From: Capnocytophaga stomatis
Lineage (GTDB): Bacteria; Bacteroidota; Bacteroidia; Flavobacteriales; Flavobacteriaceae
Direction: 5' to 3'
NCBI RefSeq assembly: GCF_002302635.1
Contig: NZ_CP022387.1
Location: 1 to 64,000 of the forward strand
DNA length: 64,000 nt
Shown here in pieces: positions 44,681-53,336 of this stretch. Each line of letters begins with the position of its first letter. The stretch's first letter is position 1. Under the pieces are notes generated by a model, which saw nothing but the letters and a program-made list of their open reading frames with translations, had not been told where the DNA came from and did no database searches. The position numbers and the translations under genes were made by a program.

Positions 44681-45989
44681 AGTTTCTTTAAAAGAAATCA
44701 ATCGTTTGGCAATTCCTGCCATTATTTCGGGGATTATTGAACCTATCATATCTTTAACCGACACGATAGTTGCCGGGCATATTCCTACAAATACAGAAGA
44801 AATACTTGGAGCTGTGGGAATCGTTGGTTCTTTTATTACTGCAATTATTTGGATTTTTGCTCAAACATCGTATGCCATAGCTTCGCAAGTGGCACAAGGT
44901 TATGGGCAAAGTAGGCTCAGGAACTTGAAAGGATTGGTCTCTCAGGTTTTTTGGTTCAGTGCGGGGATTTCTTTAATAGGTTCCGGAATTAGTTTTGCCT
45001 TAGGAGATTCTCTCTTTCGGCTTTATGGAGCGGAAGGAAAGTTGTTGGACGTTTGTCTGCAATATTTTAACATACGTGTTTGGGGATTTCCTTTAACTCT
45101 TTTAACCATAATGCTTTACGGCGTTTTTAAAGGCGTACAGAACACTTCTTGGGCGATGGTTATCAGTGTATTTGGCGGAATTCTTAATATTATTTTGAAT
45201 TTAGTTTTTGTGTTTTTATTGGATTTGGGAGTAAAAGGATTGGCTTGGGCTACTTTGATTTCACAAATAGTGATGTTTGTGCTGGCTTTGATTTTCTTGC
45301 ATCAAAAAACTATTTTCAGAATATTTATTTTCAGGAAATTACATCCTTCTTTTTGGAATAATTTGATAATGAGTTTTAATCTCCTAATTCGCTCACTTTC
45401 ATTACAAATTGCTTTATTTTTTGCTTTTCGTGTAGCGACAAATCTGGGGGGAGAAAGTGATAATTCTTTCGTGGCAACACATACTTTGTTGGCTCAAATT
45501 TGGCTATTTTCAGCCTTTTTTATTGATGGTTATAGCAGTGCGGGTGGAGTTCTTTCAGGAAAGTTATACGGAATGAAAAAACTGGAAACAATGACAATTT
45601 TAGTAAAAGACTTGTTGAAAATCACAATATTGATAGGATTTGCTTTGGTTTTGGTTTATTCCGTTTTTTATTTTCCGATAGGAAACTTTTTCACCAAAAA
45701 TGAGGATATTCGCAATTTGTTTTTTAGTACTTTTTGGATTGTAGTCTTGATGCAACCCATTAATTCCATAACTTTCTTACTTGATGGTGTTTATAAAGGT
45801 ATTGGATTTACAAAAACATTGAGAAACGTGCTTTTAGTTGCTACTTTTGTAGTATTTTTGCCTTTTTTATATTTATTTCAAAGTTTTAATTGGGAATTGA
45901 AAGGAATTTGGCTCGCTTTTTTTGCCTGGATAATCACTCGCGGACTGCTCTTGGCTCTTCATTTCAGGGCAAATTTTATTCAAAAATAA
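44673..45989 (+). CDS. MATE-family membrane transporter
   Basis: A 438-residue membrane protein with about twelve helices and the duplicated MATE layout. The N-terminal motif LAIPAIISGIIEPIISLTDTIVAG is near 12-35 and the second bundle begins near 240. It is of the DinF-like branch that exports drugs or metabolites in exchange for sodium or protons. It overlaps the glycosyltransferase gene by 8 bases. The pairing with a glycosyltransferase might mean a glycan-precursor or metabolite substrate, which is only an inference. Confidence 0.9.
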   Translation: MSKVSLKEINRLAIPAIISGIIEPIISLTDTIVAGHIPTNTEEILGAVGIVGSFITAIIWIFAQTSYAIASQVAQGYGQSRLRNLKGLVSQVFWFSAGISLIGSGISFALGDSLFRLYGAEGKLLDVCLQYFNIRVWGFPLTLLTIMLYGVFKGVQNTSWAMVISVFGGILNIILNLVFVFLLDLGVKGLAWATLISQIVMFVLALIFLHQKTIFRIFIFRKLHPSFWNNLIMSFNLLIRSLSLQIALFFAFRVATNLGGESDNSFVATHTLLAQIWLFSAFFIDGYSSAGGVLSGKLYGMKKLETMTILVKDLLKITILIGFALVLVYSVFYFPIGNFFTKNEDIRNLFFSTFWIVVLMQPINSITFLLDGVYKGIGFTKTLRNVLLVATFVVFLPFLYLFQSFNWELKGIWLAFFAWIITRGLLLALHFRANFIQK

Positions 45990-46029
45990 TTTTATTTTAG
46001 TTACTTTTGCAGACGGAAAAACATATAAA

Positions 46030-46572
46030 ATGCGAATCATTTCAGGAAAAAACAAAGGAAAACATCTCATTGCTCCCGCAAAGTTACCCGTTCGCCCTAC
46101 AACGGATTTTGCCAAAGAAGCATTGTTTAACATATTGAATAACAACTATTATTTTGATGAAATTAGCGTTCTTGACTTATTTGCCGGAACAGGCAATATC
46201 AGCTATGAGTTCGCAAGCAGAGGAAGCCAAAACATCATTTCGGTAGATAGCCATAGTGGGTGTGTACAATTCATTACAAAAACAGCTAAAGAATTGGAAT
46301 ACTCTATAACTACTTTTAAATCAGATGTGTATAGTTATTTAAAAAAAACAAACCAAAAGTTTGATGTTATTTTTGCAGACCCTCCGTATGATTTTACTCA
46401 AGAAAAATTTGCTGAAATAGTAGATTTAGTTTTTGACAGAAACTTACTAAACGAAGGCGGAGTCCTCATTATAGAACATTCAAAACAAACTGATTTAGAA
46501 GACGTTTCAAACTTTTCATATTCCAAAAAATATGGAGGAAATTTATTCAGTTTTTTTGAGTTAGAGAGCTAA
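46030..46572 (+). CDS. rsmD: 16S rRNA (guanine966-N2)-methyltransferase RsmD family
   Basis: A 180-residue methyltransferase that modifies G966 of 16S rRNA. The N-terminal MRIISGKNKGKHL and PTTDFAKEALFNIL segments are hallmarks of RsmD. SAM motif I is DLFAGTGNISYEF near 53-65, and the active-site motif is ADPPYDF near 118-124 (N/D-P-P-Y type). It follows the MATE gene by 40 bases and ends in a strong terminator. Confidence 0.94.
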   Translation: MRIISGKNKGKHLIAPAKLPVRPTTDFAKEALFNILNNNYYFDEISVLDLFAGTGNISYEFASRGSQNIISVDSHSGCVQFITKTAKELEYSITTFKSDVYSYLKKTNQKFDVIFADPPYDFTQEKFAEIVDLVFDRNLLNEGGVLIIEHSKQTDLEDVSNFSYSKKYGGNLFSFFELES

Positions 46573-46601
46573 TAAACAGAATTTTAATAATCTAATAAAA
46601 T

Positions 46602-46633
46602 AAAAAAGTTACTCCCAAAAGAGTAACTTTTTT
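46602..46633. terminator. Bidirectional terminator between rsmD and glutamate dehydrogenase
   Basis: A 13-bp perfect stem, AAAAAAGTTACTC (46602-46614) with GAGTAACTTTTTT (46621-46633), around a 6-base loop. Confidence 0.93.
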
Positions 46634-46664
46634 AATGTCTAACCTTTTTTGAATGAAATATCTA

Positions 46665-47945
46665 TTAAGGGAAAACTCCTCTTTCTTTATATACTTGCTC
46701 TATTTTTGCCAAAGCAACAATATATGCAGCAGTTCTGTAATCTGTTTGATATTTTTCAGCTGAAGCTACCACGGCATCAAATGCAGTTTCAATTTTTTGT
46801 TTTAGCTTAACAAGTACCTCATCAATTTCCCATATTTCAGCACGTTTATTTTGCAACCACTCAAAATATGAGCCAATTACACCTCCGCTATTACAAAGAA
46901 TATCAGGAATGATAGCAATGCCTCGCTTCATCAAAATTTCTTCCGCAGCAGAGTCCGTAGGTCCGTTTGCACCTTCAGCGATGAGAGTTGCTTTGATATC
47001 GTTGGCGTTATCAGTCGTGATTTGATTGCCCAAAGCAGCAGGAACTAAAAGGAAACAATCTGTTTTCCAGAACTCTGCGTTATCAATAATCTTCGCTTTA
47101 GCGTATCCACCAACTCCGCCTTTGTTTGTTTTTGCATAAGCTATTAAATCTTCCGGATTGATTCCTTCCGTATTAAGAATTGAACCTGTATGGTCTTGAA
47201 CTGCAATGAGTTTAGCTCCTAATTCGTGTAAAAAATGAGCTGCCCAATAACCTACATTTCCGAAACCTTGAACAATGAATGTTTTTCCTTTCAAATCAAC
47301 ATTATTTTTCTTAGCCCATTTTTGAATAGAAACCACAACTCCAAATCCTGTGGCACGGTCTCTACCTTGTAATCCTCCTGACAAAACAGGCTTCCCAGTA
47401 ACTACGTGTAGATTTATAGAGCGATTCGCTGGAGATTTTGCAGAAGCATAGGTATCTGAAATCCAAGCCATTATTTGAGCATTTGTATTTACGTCCGGAG
47501 CAGGAATGTCATAATCTGGTCCGATATTGTCGCCCAAAGCATATGTAAATCGGCGTGTAATTCTCTCCAACTCACCTTGTGAATATTTTGAAGGGTCTAT
47601 CTGAATTCCTCCTTTTCCACCACCATAAGGAAGCCCCGCAATAGCTGATTTCCAAGTCATCCAAGTTGCCAAAGCTCTCGCAGCGTCAATATCCACAGTT
47701 GGGTGGTAACGCAATCCTCCTTTATAAGGACCTAAAGCGTTATTGTGCTGAACGCGGTATCCGGTGAAAACCTCAATAGAACCATCATCCATTTTAACAG
47801 GGAAATGCACCACGATTTCGTTCTGCGTAGAAGCTAAAATCTTGCGTACTCCTGCATCTAAATTCATTTTATCAGCGGCTTTGTTGAACTCGTGCATCAC
47901 GTTTTCATACATTCCAGTTCTTTTCTTTTCTGTATCGTTACTCAT
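46665..47945 (-). CDS. Glutamate dehydrogenase (Glu/Leu/Phe/Val dehydrogenase family)
   Basis: Oxidatively deaminates glutamate to 2-oxoglutarate, or the reverse. The length of 426 residues is that of the short hexameric enzymes. Substrate-binding lysines are in GPYKGGLRYHP (near 72-82) and GGGKGGIQIDP (near 108-118). The nucleotide-binding motif is QGFGNVGYWAAHF. NAD versus NADP preference cannot be assigned. The gene is monocistronic. A candidate -7 element TATTTTTG lies at 48008-48001 on the minus strand without a clear -33. Confidence 0.95.
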   Translation of the reverse strand: MSNDTEKKRTGMYENVMHEFNKAADKMNLDAGVRKILASTQNEIVVHFPVKMDDGSIEVFTGYRVQHNNALGPYKGGLRYHPTVDIDAARALATWMTWKSAIAGLPYGGGKGGIQIDPSKYSQGELERITRRFTYALGDNIGPDYDIPAPDVNTNAQIMAWISDTYASAKSPANRSINLHVVTGKPVLSGGLQGRDRATGFGVVVSIQKWAKKNNVDLKGKTFIVQGFGNVGYWAAHFLHELGAKLIAVQDHTGSILNTEGINPEDLIAYAKTNKGGVGGYAKAKIIDNAEFWKTDCFLLVPAALGNQITTDNANDIKATLIAEGANGPTDSAAEEILMKRGIAIIPDILCNSGGVIGSYFEWLQNKRAEIWEIDEVLVKLKQKIETAFDAVVASAEKYQTDYRTAAYIVALAKIEQVYKERGVFP

Positions 47946-48132
47946 AATTTATAAATATAATAAAAATAAGCGTAAAAGTATGTATTAAAATTGATATAAA
48001 CAAAAATAGTAAGTAACATTTTTTACATATTCATAAAAATATTAGCTCATCTAACGTATTATCAATGAATTAGTATTTTTGTAATACGAAAAAAATCGAA
48101 AAATAATAAAGCAAAACGAAACTATTTAAAAC

Positions 48133-48174
48133 AAAAAATAGAAAGTTGAACTTTTAATTCACTTTCTATTTTTT
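48133..48174. terminator. Terminator of the YejK-like gene
   Basis: A 14-bp perfect inverted repeat, AAAAAATAGAAAGT (48133-48146) with ACTTTCTATTTTTT (48161-48174), loop of 14 bases. On the minus strand it follows the YejK-like stop codon by 18 bases, with a T run. Confidence 0.85.
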
Positions 48175-48192
48175 AGATTTCGATATTTTTAT

Positions 48193-49251
48193 TTAATTTT
48201 TCTGTTCTCGGTTAAAATACACCAAATAATAATACATTTGTTTTTCTTCGTCCCAACCTTTTTCAATGAATTTTTCAGCTGATTCAGGATTCACAAAATC
48301 CATTCGTATTTGAATGTTTGTATCCAACTCAATTACGTTTTTGATTTTCTTGCGAACGTCCGAAACCGCTTTATTGGCTATCGGAAAACTTGAAACATCT
48401 TCAATTTGGTATTTAGGTCCCTTTTCTACCTTATAATGTTTAAATTCAGGGATAAGTTCCGGATTATCAATTACTTCATTCACAAAAGAAGTTTCCTCGA
48501 ATTCGTCATTTTTAGCAAAATAATTTATCGCACGATTCATAAACATTACCTCTTGCTTTTTATCTTCGGCAGGAAGAATCACGTCTTTGGCAAAATCTTG
48601 GCTGAATTTCAGATATTTCTTTGTGTAAAAATTTTCATCAATCAAAGCATCTACACCTAAAAAGTTTTCCAGCCAATACTTTGTATCGTAGCGATTGCTA
48701 TCCACCGAAAGTACTTTGTAACCTTCTTCTTTATTGACATTGAAAACGATACACCCTTTATCCAATTTGTGAATATTCACGCCTTCTTGAATGATGATAT
48801 CCAACTGATTTTGGTTTTCTTCAAATTGCAGAAAACTATGTTTCATTTCCGATTTAAAAATCCCAACAGCAGATACTTTATTGTTATCCAAATAAATATC
48901 GTGAAGCAGAGTAACATATAACTCTCCACTTTTAATATGCGGATGATTGGACTGATTATAAAGATGTTGGGCTATTTTTTTAGAAACCTCGTGAATTGAA
49001 TTTTCATTTTCAAAAATGGAAGCTACCAATTGATAAAGTTCGTTGAATTCCACATCTACATCGTGTGAAAATCGGAAATAATTTTCCTCCTTTTCACGGA
49101 AAGGCTTGAAAAAATATTCCTTCAACAAACCAACTATTTCATCATTAAGCGAATAGGGCTGTTGTGACAAAAATAAGGGTTCGTTTTTACTTTGATTTCC
49201 AATACGATGGATAGATAAACTATCTATGTGTGTGGTGTAAAGATTTAGCAT
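48193..49251 (-). CDS. Nucleoid-associated protein, YejK/NdpA family
   Basis: A 352-residue protein of the 37-kDa nucleoid-associated family (PF04245), first found in the E. coli nucleoid and also known to inhibit or bind topoisomerase functions. Evidence is the overall sequence: LYQLVASIF, GELYVTLLHDIYLDNNKVSAVGIFK and the YDTKYWLENFLGV segment are typical. It has no signal peptide or membrane segment. It lies 70 bases after the pRiA4b-like gene across a possible terminator. Confidence 0.83.
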   Translation of the reverse strand: MLNLYTTHIDSLSIHRIGNQSKNEPLFLSQQPYSLNDEIVGLLKEYFFKPFREKEENYFRFSHDVDVEFNELYQLVASIFENENSIHEVSKKIAQHLYNQSNHPHIKSGELYVTLLHDIYLDNNKVSAVGIFKSEMKHSFLQFEENQNQLDIIIQEGVNIHKLDKGCIVFNVNKEEGYKVLSVDSNRYDTKYWLENFLGVDALIDENFYTKKYLKFSQDFAKDVILPAEDKKQEVMFMNRAINYFAKNDEFEETSFVNEVIDNPELIPEFKHYKVEKGPKYQIEDVSSFPIANKAVSDVRKKIKNVIELDTNIQIRMDFVNPESAEKFIEKGWDEEKQMYYYLVYFNREQKN

Positions 49252-49277
49252 TTTTTATTATGATTTAAGGTTCAGAA

Positions 49278-49317
49278 TTGAGGTTCAAAGTCAAAAACCT
49301 CAAACTTTGAACCTCAA
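49278..49317 (-). terminator. Inverted repeat downstream of the pRiA4b-like gene
   Basis: TTGAGGTTCAAAG (49278-49290) pairs perfectly with CTTTGAACCTCAA (49305-49317), loop 14 bases. It begins 5 bases past the stop codon on the minus strand, but lacks a T run. GGTTCA occurs three times in either orientation here. Confidence 0.5.
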
Positions 49318-49321
49318 AATA

Positions 49322-49831
49322 TTAGTAATAATCTTCTTCTCTGAAATTGTCGTAATCTTCTTCGTCCATATCGAAGTCACTGAATTCATCTTCAAATTCG
49401 TTAAAATCATCGGCTTCAAAGAATTTTTCGGGTGCTTCGGCTGGAATTGAACCGTGAGCGAAAAGTAGAGAAGGGTAGGAGGCACCATCTTCTTCGTCTG
49501 AAATTTCTACAAGCTCCACGAAGAAAGTCCACATATTGAAAAAATCGTAAACGTAAAGCAACTTAGGTTCTTCTTCACTTACCACTGAATCCACTGATGT
49601 TTCTTCCATCAAACGAATTTCGCCACTTTCCGAAAGGTCAAAAAGGGTGATTTCCTCGCCTTGATTCCAATCATCATCGGTTAAGTAAAATGATGCCATT
49701 TCGTCACCGGCAAACCCGAATGATTGTATGATAACGTTGTGAAAATCTTCCAAAGTTGCATCTCCCTGAATTACTATGTCACGGAAAACGTCTTCTTTTA
49801 CATCGAGTATAACTCTAAATTTGTATATCAT
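49322..49831 (-). CDS. Plasmid pRiA4b ORF-3-like protein
   Basis: A 169-residue protein whose N-terminal 130 residues have the pattern of the pRiA4b ORF-3-like fold (YKFRVILDVKEDVFRDIVIQ, then ATLEDFHNVIIQSFGFAGDEMASFY). The C-terminal 40 residues are almost wholly acidic and aromatic (EDEFSDFDMDEEDYDNF). The family was named from a plasmid and often travels with mobile DNA, but Bacteroidota carry it in a stable place after folD. The function is unknown. Confidence 0.78.
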   Translation of the reverse strand: MIYKFRVILDVKEDVFRDIVIQGDATLEDFHNVIIQSFGFAGDEMASFYLTDDDWNQGEEITLFDLSESGEIRLMEETSVDSVVSEEEPKLLYVYDFFNMWTFFVELVEISDEEDGASYPSLLFAHGSIPAEAPEKFFEADDFNEFEDEFSDFDMDEEDYDNFREEDYY

Positions 49832-49846
49832 TTTTAATTTAAAAAT

Positions 49847-50725
49847 TTATTTTTCTTTCCATTTTCTTGCCAAAAGCGTGTTTTTCAGAAGCATAGCAAT
49901 GGTCATTGGACCAACACCACCAGGAACAGGCGTAATGTAATCGGCTTTTTCTTTTACTTGCTCAAAATCAACATCTCCCACAATTCGGTAGCCTTTCGGA
50001 GTATTTTCATCTTTCAAACGAGTGATGCCCACGTCAACCACTGTTACACCGTCTTTTACCATATCTGCTTTTAAAAATTCAGGAATTCCCAAAGCCATAA
50101 TAATGATGTCGGCTTGTTTTGTGATTTCCTTTAAATTAGGAGTGTAACTATGTGTAAGTGTTACAGTTGCATTCCCCGGATTTCCTTTCTGGCTTAGTAA
50201 AATACTCATTGGGCGACCCACAATATGCGAACGACCTACCACAACCACGTGCTTTCCTTTGGTTTCCACATTATGGCGTTTTAAAAGTTCCATAATACCG
50301 AAAGGAGTTGCCGGAATGAAAGCCTCCATATCCAACGCTATTTTCCCGAAGTTAGCAGGGTGAAATCCGTCCACATCTTTCTCAGGATCAACTGCCATTA
50401 GCACTTTTTGGCTATCAATATGTTTTGGTAAAGGAAGCTGTACAATGTATCCGTCAATGGCTTTATCTTTGTTTAACTCATTGATTTTCTGTAATAATTC
50501 TGCTTCGGTAATTTCGGCAGGAAGTTCTACCAAAGTAGAATCAAACCCTACTTGCTCACAAGCCTTTACTTTGCTTCCTACGTAGGTTAAACTTGCTCCG
50601 TCATTCCCTACCAAAACAGCTGCCAAATGAGGAACTTTTCCGCCTCGTGCTTTAATTTGTTTTACTTCTTCGGCAATTTCTTGCTTGATTTGCTCCGATG
50701 TTTTTTTTCCGTCTAATAGTCTCAT
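49847..50725 (-). CDS. folD: Methylenetetrahydrofolate dehydrogenase/cyclohydrolase
   Basis: Bifunctional enzyme that interconverts 5,10-methylene-, methenyl- and 10-formyl-tetrahydrofolate. The catalytic lysine is in the [13 protein letters not shown] segment (Y-x-x-x-K). The NAD(P)-binding motif [13 protein letters not shown] is near 161-173, and the C-terminal signature [15 protein letters not shown] is near 267-281. The length of 292 residues is normal. It lies in the run ffh, DUF2750, folD, pRiA4b-like, with gaps of 17, 38 and 15 bases, likely one operon. Confidence 0.97.
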   Translation of the reverse strand: MRLLDGKKTSEQIKQEIAEEVKQIKARGGKVPHLAAVLVGNDGASLTYVGSKVKACEQVGFDSTLVELPAEITEAELLQKINELNKDKAIDGYIVQLPLPKHIDSQKVLMAVDPEKDVDGFHPANFGKIALDMEAFIPATPFGIMELLKRHNVETKGKHVVVVGRSHIVGRPMSILLSQKGNPGNATVTLTHSYTPNLKEITKQADIIIMALGIPEFLKADMVKDGVTVVDVGITRLKDENTPKGYRIVGDVDFEQVKEKADYITPVPGGVGPMTIAMLLKNTLLARKWKEK

Positions 50726-50763
50726 ATCTTTATTTTTTTGTTGTCAATGATTTATTTTTTGGT

Positions 50764-51186
50764 TTAATCTTCTGTTTCTAAATAGTTTTTGAGTTGTTTT
50801 AATGTTTTGAAATTTTTGAATGTGATTTTTGTATTGGTTTTTTCAACTTCATCAATTATTTTTTTGAGTAATTCTGTCGGGATTTCTTCTTCTCCACACA
50901 AATTTTCATCAAAATCGATGCCCGCTGCCACGCCATCTTCATACATTCCCAAACACCAAAACTCCATAAAATCAGCAAGTGAAATTTCCGAAACTTCATA
51001 ATTTTCCCATTCTTCCTTGCGGCAACGTTCTGCCGTCAATTTGTCCGACCAAAACGGAAAAACTGAAATGGGAGTGTTTGTTTCTTCAATAAAAAAGGTA
51101 TTTGATGGACAAACGGCTACTTCCTTCTTGTTTTTCAGATAGAAAACCAGTCCGTTTTCAAGTATTTTATGAATAAAATCGTGCAT
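50764..51186 (-). CDS. DUF2750-domain protein
   Basis: A 140-residue acidic soluble protein. The segment FPFWSDKLTAERCRKEEWENY near 43-63 and the following LADFMEFWCLGMYEDGVAAGI fit DUF2750 (PF11042), whose function is unknown. It sits between ffh and folD within a probable operon. Confidence 0.75.
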   Translation of the reverse strand: MHDFIHKILENGLVFYLKNKKEVAVCPSNTFFIEETNTPISVFPFWSDKLTAERCRKEEWENYEVSEISLADFMEFWCLGMYEDGVAAGIDFDENLCGEEEIPTELLKKIIDEVEKTNTKITFKNFKTLKQLKNYLETED

Positions 51187-51203
51187 TTTTTATTAAAATA
51201 GAA

Positions 51204-52535
51204 TTATTGCCTCATTCCCTGCATCATTTGCATCATTTTTCTACCGCCACCACCTTGCATCATTTTCATCATTTTGCTCATTTGCGTGAATTGTTTCAAA
51301 AGCTGGTTAACTTCCTGAATATCACGTCCGCTTCCTTTGGCAATACGTTTTTTGCGGTTACTGTCAATAATTGACGGATTGCTACGTTCCTTCGGAGTCA
51401 TCGAATAAATAATTGCTTCGATATGTTTGAAAGAATCATCGCCTATATCAAGGTCTTTCACAGCTTTTCCAACCCCAGGAAGCATTCCCAAAAGGTCTTT
51501 CATACTTCCCATTTTCTTGATTTGCTGTATTTGTTCCAAAAAGTCATCAAAACCAAACTGATTTTTAGCAATTTTCTTCTGTAATTTTCTGGCTTGTTCT
51601 TCATCAAACTGTTCTTGAGCACGTTCCACAAGTGAGATCACGTCACCCATTCCCAAAATACGGTCGGCCATACGTTCAGGATAGAAAATATCAATAGCAT
51701 CCATTTTCTCGCCCGTACCAATAAACTTAATTGGTTTATTTACAACCGATTTGATAGAAATCGCAGCTCCACCACGCGTATCGCCGTCTAATTTGGTAAG
51801 GATAACTCCATCAAAATTAAGTACATCGTTAAATGCTTTGGCGGTATTCACGGCATCTTGCCCAGTCATTGAATCCACAACAAAAAGAGTTTCTTGCGGA
51901 TTGATGGCTTTATGAATATTTGAAATTTCATTCATCATTTGTTCATCAACTGCCAAACGACCTGCCGTATCCACAATTACAACATTGTAACCGTTTGATT
52001 TAGCGTACTGAACTCCTTTTTGAGCGATATCAACAGGATTGTTATTTCCTTTATCTGAAAAGACTTCAACGCCCACTTGTTCCCCAACGATATGAAGCTG
52101 GTCAATCGCTGCAGGGCGGTAAACGTCACAAGCAACTAACAAAGGTTTTTTATTTTTTTTCTTTTTAAGGAAGTTAGCCAATTTGCCCGAAAAAGTTGTT
52201 TTACCCGAACCTTGCAAACCTGACATCAAAATCACAGACGGATTTCCTGACAAATTTACTCCCGAAGCATCACCGCCCATAAGCTCAGTAAGTTCGTCTT
52301 TAACGATTTTTACCATTAACTGACCGGGTTGCAACGTAGTAAGTACGCTCTGTCCTAATGCTTTTTCTTTTACTTTATTGGTAAATTCTTTTGCTATTTT
52401 GTAGTTTACGTCGGCATCAAGTAAGGCACGACGCACTTCTTTTAAGGTTTCAGCAACGTTAATTTCGGTAATTTTTCCGTGCCCTTTGAGGTTATGCAGG
52501 GCTTTTTCTAACTTATCACTTAAATTATCAAACAT
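51204..52535 (-). CDS. ffh: Signal recognition particle protein Ffh
   Basis: The SRP GTPase that targets nascent membrane proteins. It has an N-domain (about 1-95), a G-domain with GLQGSGKTT near 107-115, DTAGR and TKLDGDTRGG, and an M-domain from about 300. The C-terminus is methionine-rich (SKMMKMMQGGGG, then RKMMQMMQGM), forming the signal-peptide groove. The length of 443 residues is normal. A -7 element TATCTTTG is at 52565-52558 on the minus strand. The 4.5S RNA gene is not recognised in the window. Confidence 0.97.
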   Translation of the reverse strand: MFDNLSDKLEKALHNLKGHGKITEINVAETLKEVRRALLDADVNYKIAKEFTNKVKEKALGQSVLTTLQPGQLMVKIVKDELTELMGGDASGVNLSGNPSVILMSGLQGSGKTTFSGKLANFLKKKKNKKPLLVACDVYRPAAIDQLHIVGEQVGVEVFSDKGNNNPVDIAQKGVQYAKSNGYNVVIVDTAGRLAVDEQMMNEISNIHKAINPQETLFVVDSMTGQDAVNTAKAFNDVLNFDGVILTKLDGDTRGGAAISIKSVVNKPIKFIGTGEKMDAIDIFYPERMADRILGMGDVISLVERAQEQFDEEQARKLQKKIAKNQFGFDDFLEQIQQIKKMGSMKDLLGMLPGVGKAVKDLDIGDDSFKHIEAIIYSMTPKERSNPSIIDSNRKKRIAKGSGRDIQEVNQLLKQFTQMSKMMKMMQGGGGRKMMQMMQGMRQ

Positions 52536-52557
52536 AATTTCCTATTTATTGAATATG

Positions 52558-52565
52558 CAAAGATA
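52558..52565 (-). promoter_or_regulatory. -7 element of the ffh promoter
   Basis: TATCTTTG on the minus strand, 23 bases upstream of the ffh start codon. No TTG at the expected -33 distance. Confidence 0.5.
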
Positions 52566-52638
52566 CTAAAAAAGTGATAATGAGAAAGTGAAAAATAAAA
52601 AAGTTTTAAAAGACAGAAAATACGATAAGTTACAATAA

Positions 52639-52675
52639 AAAAATAAGCAACAAGTAATGAACCTATTGCTTATTT
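52639..52675 (-). terminator. Terminator of the DUF4199 gene
   Basis: AAATAAGCAA (52641-52650) pairs with TTGCTTATTT (52666-52675). On the minus strand the stem is followed by a T run, 25 bases past the DUF4199 stop codon. Confidence 0.75.
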
Positions 52676-52699
52676 GTATGATATAAAGTGTGTTATTTA

Positions 52700-53242
52700 T
52701 TAATATACTTGTTCTTTTTTCTGCATTACAGCTCCCGCAATTAGGGATATAATTAGTCCAGAAAATAAACTCCCAATGATGGAAAATGTAAATGTGGTAA
52801 ATGGAGAAAGAGAAAATTTCTCAGCCATTTCTCCCATAGCTTGTAATTGTTGTTCGGTCAAATTAGGGTTAGCTTCAATCATTGCTTGTCGCTGAACTTC
52901 AAGGAGCTTTTCAAAATAATCAGGTTCAATTACAGTGGTGAAAAGTAACGCGTAAGCAGCTGCTATAACGCCACCAATCAATGCAACTCCAATCCCTATT
53001 TTTAAGGCTTGGCTCAAAAATAAATAACCATTATTTTCTGCTTTAAATTTTTTGATTGCAACAACGATGAAAAATATTGAAATTCCTAAACCGATAATAG
53101 TCAGTAAGGTTCCCATCAATGGATTTGTGGAATAAGTATTCCCTGTAGCATACCAAATTACACTTATCGCGATAGATGCCAAACCTAAATAAAGTCCGTT
53201 TTTTAGCATAATGTTTTTGCTGTTCACTGCATTTGTTTCCAT
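52700..53242 (-). CDS. DUF4199-family membrane protein
   Basis: A 180-residue protein with four hydrophobic helices, near 12-30, 40-60, 75-100 and 145-172, in the arrangement of DUF4199, a Bacteroidota family of unknown function. The loop between helices 3 and 4 holds a charged segment (ANPNLTEQQLQAMGEMAEKF). It lies 94 bases after the MMPL exporter gene. Confidence 0.8.
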   Translation of the reverse strand: METNAVNSKNIMLKNGLYLGLASIAISVIWYATGNTYSTNPLMGTLLTIIGLGISIFFIVVAIKKFKAENNGYLFLSQALKIGIGVALIGGVIAAAYALLFTTVIEPDYFEKLLEVQRQAMIEANPNLTEQQLQAMGEMAEKFSLSPFTTFTFSIIGSLFSGLIISLIAGAVMQKKEQVY

Positions 53243-53336
53243 AGAAATAAGAATTTTAGTTAAAATTTATTCGCCAAATATACAGAAATAAATCATAATT
53301 ACAAATAATTCTTAAAAAATGTTTATTTATTTGTGA

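Noticed and set aside
49322-49831. Plasmid or insertion-sequence remnant, from the family name pRiA4b ORF-3
   Set aside because: It sits in a tight housekeeping operon with ffh and folD, without terminal repeats or other mobile genes; the name reflects where the family was first seen.
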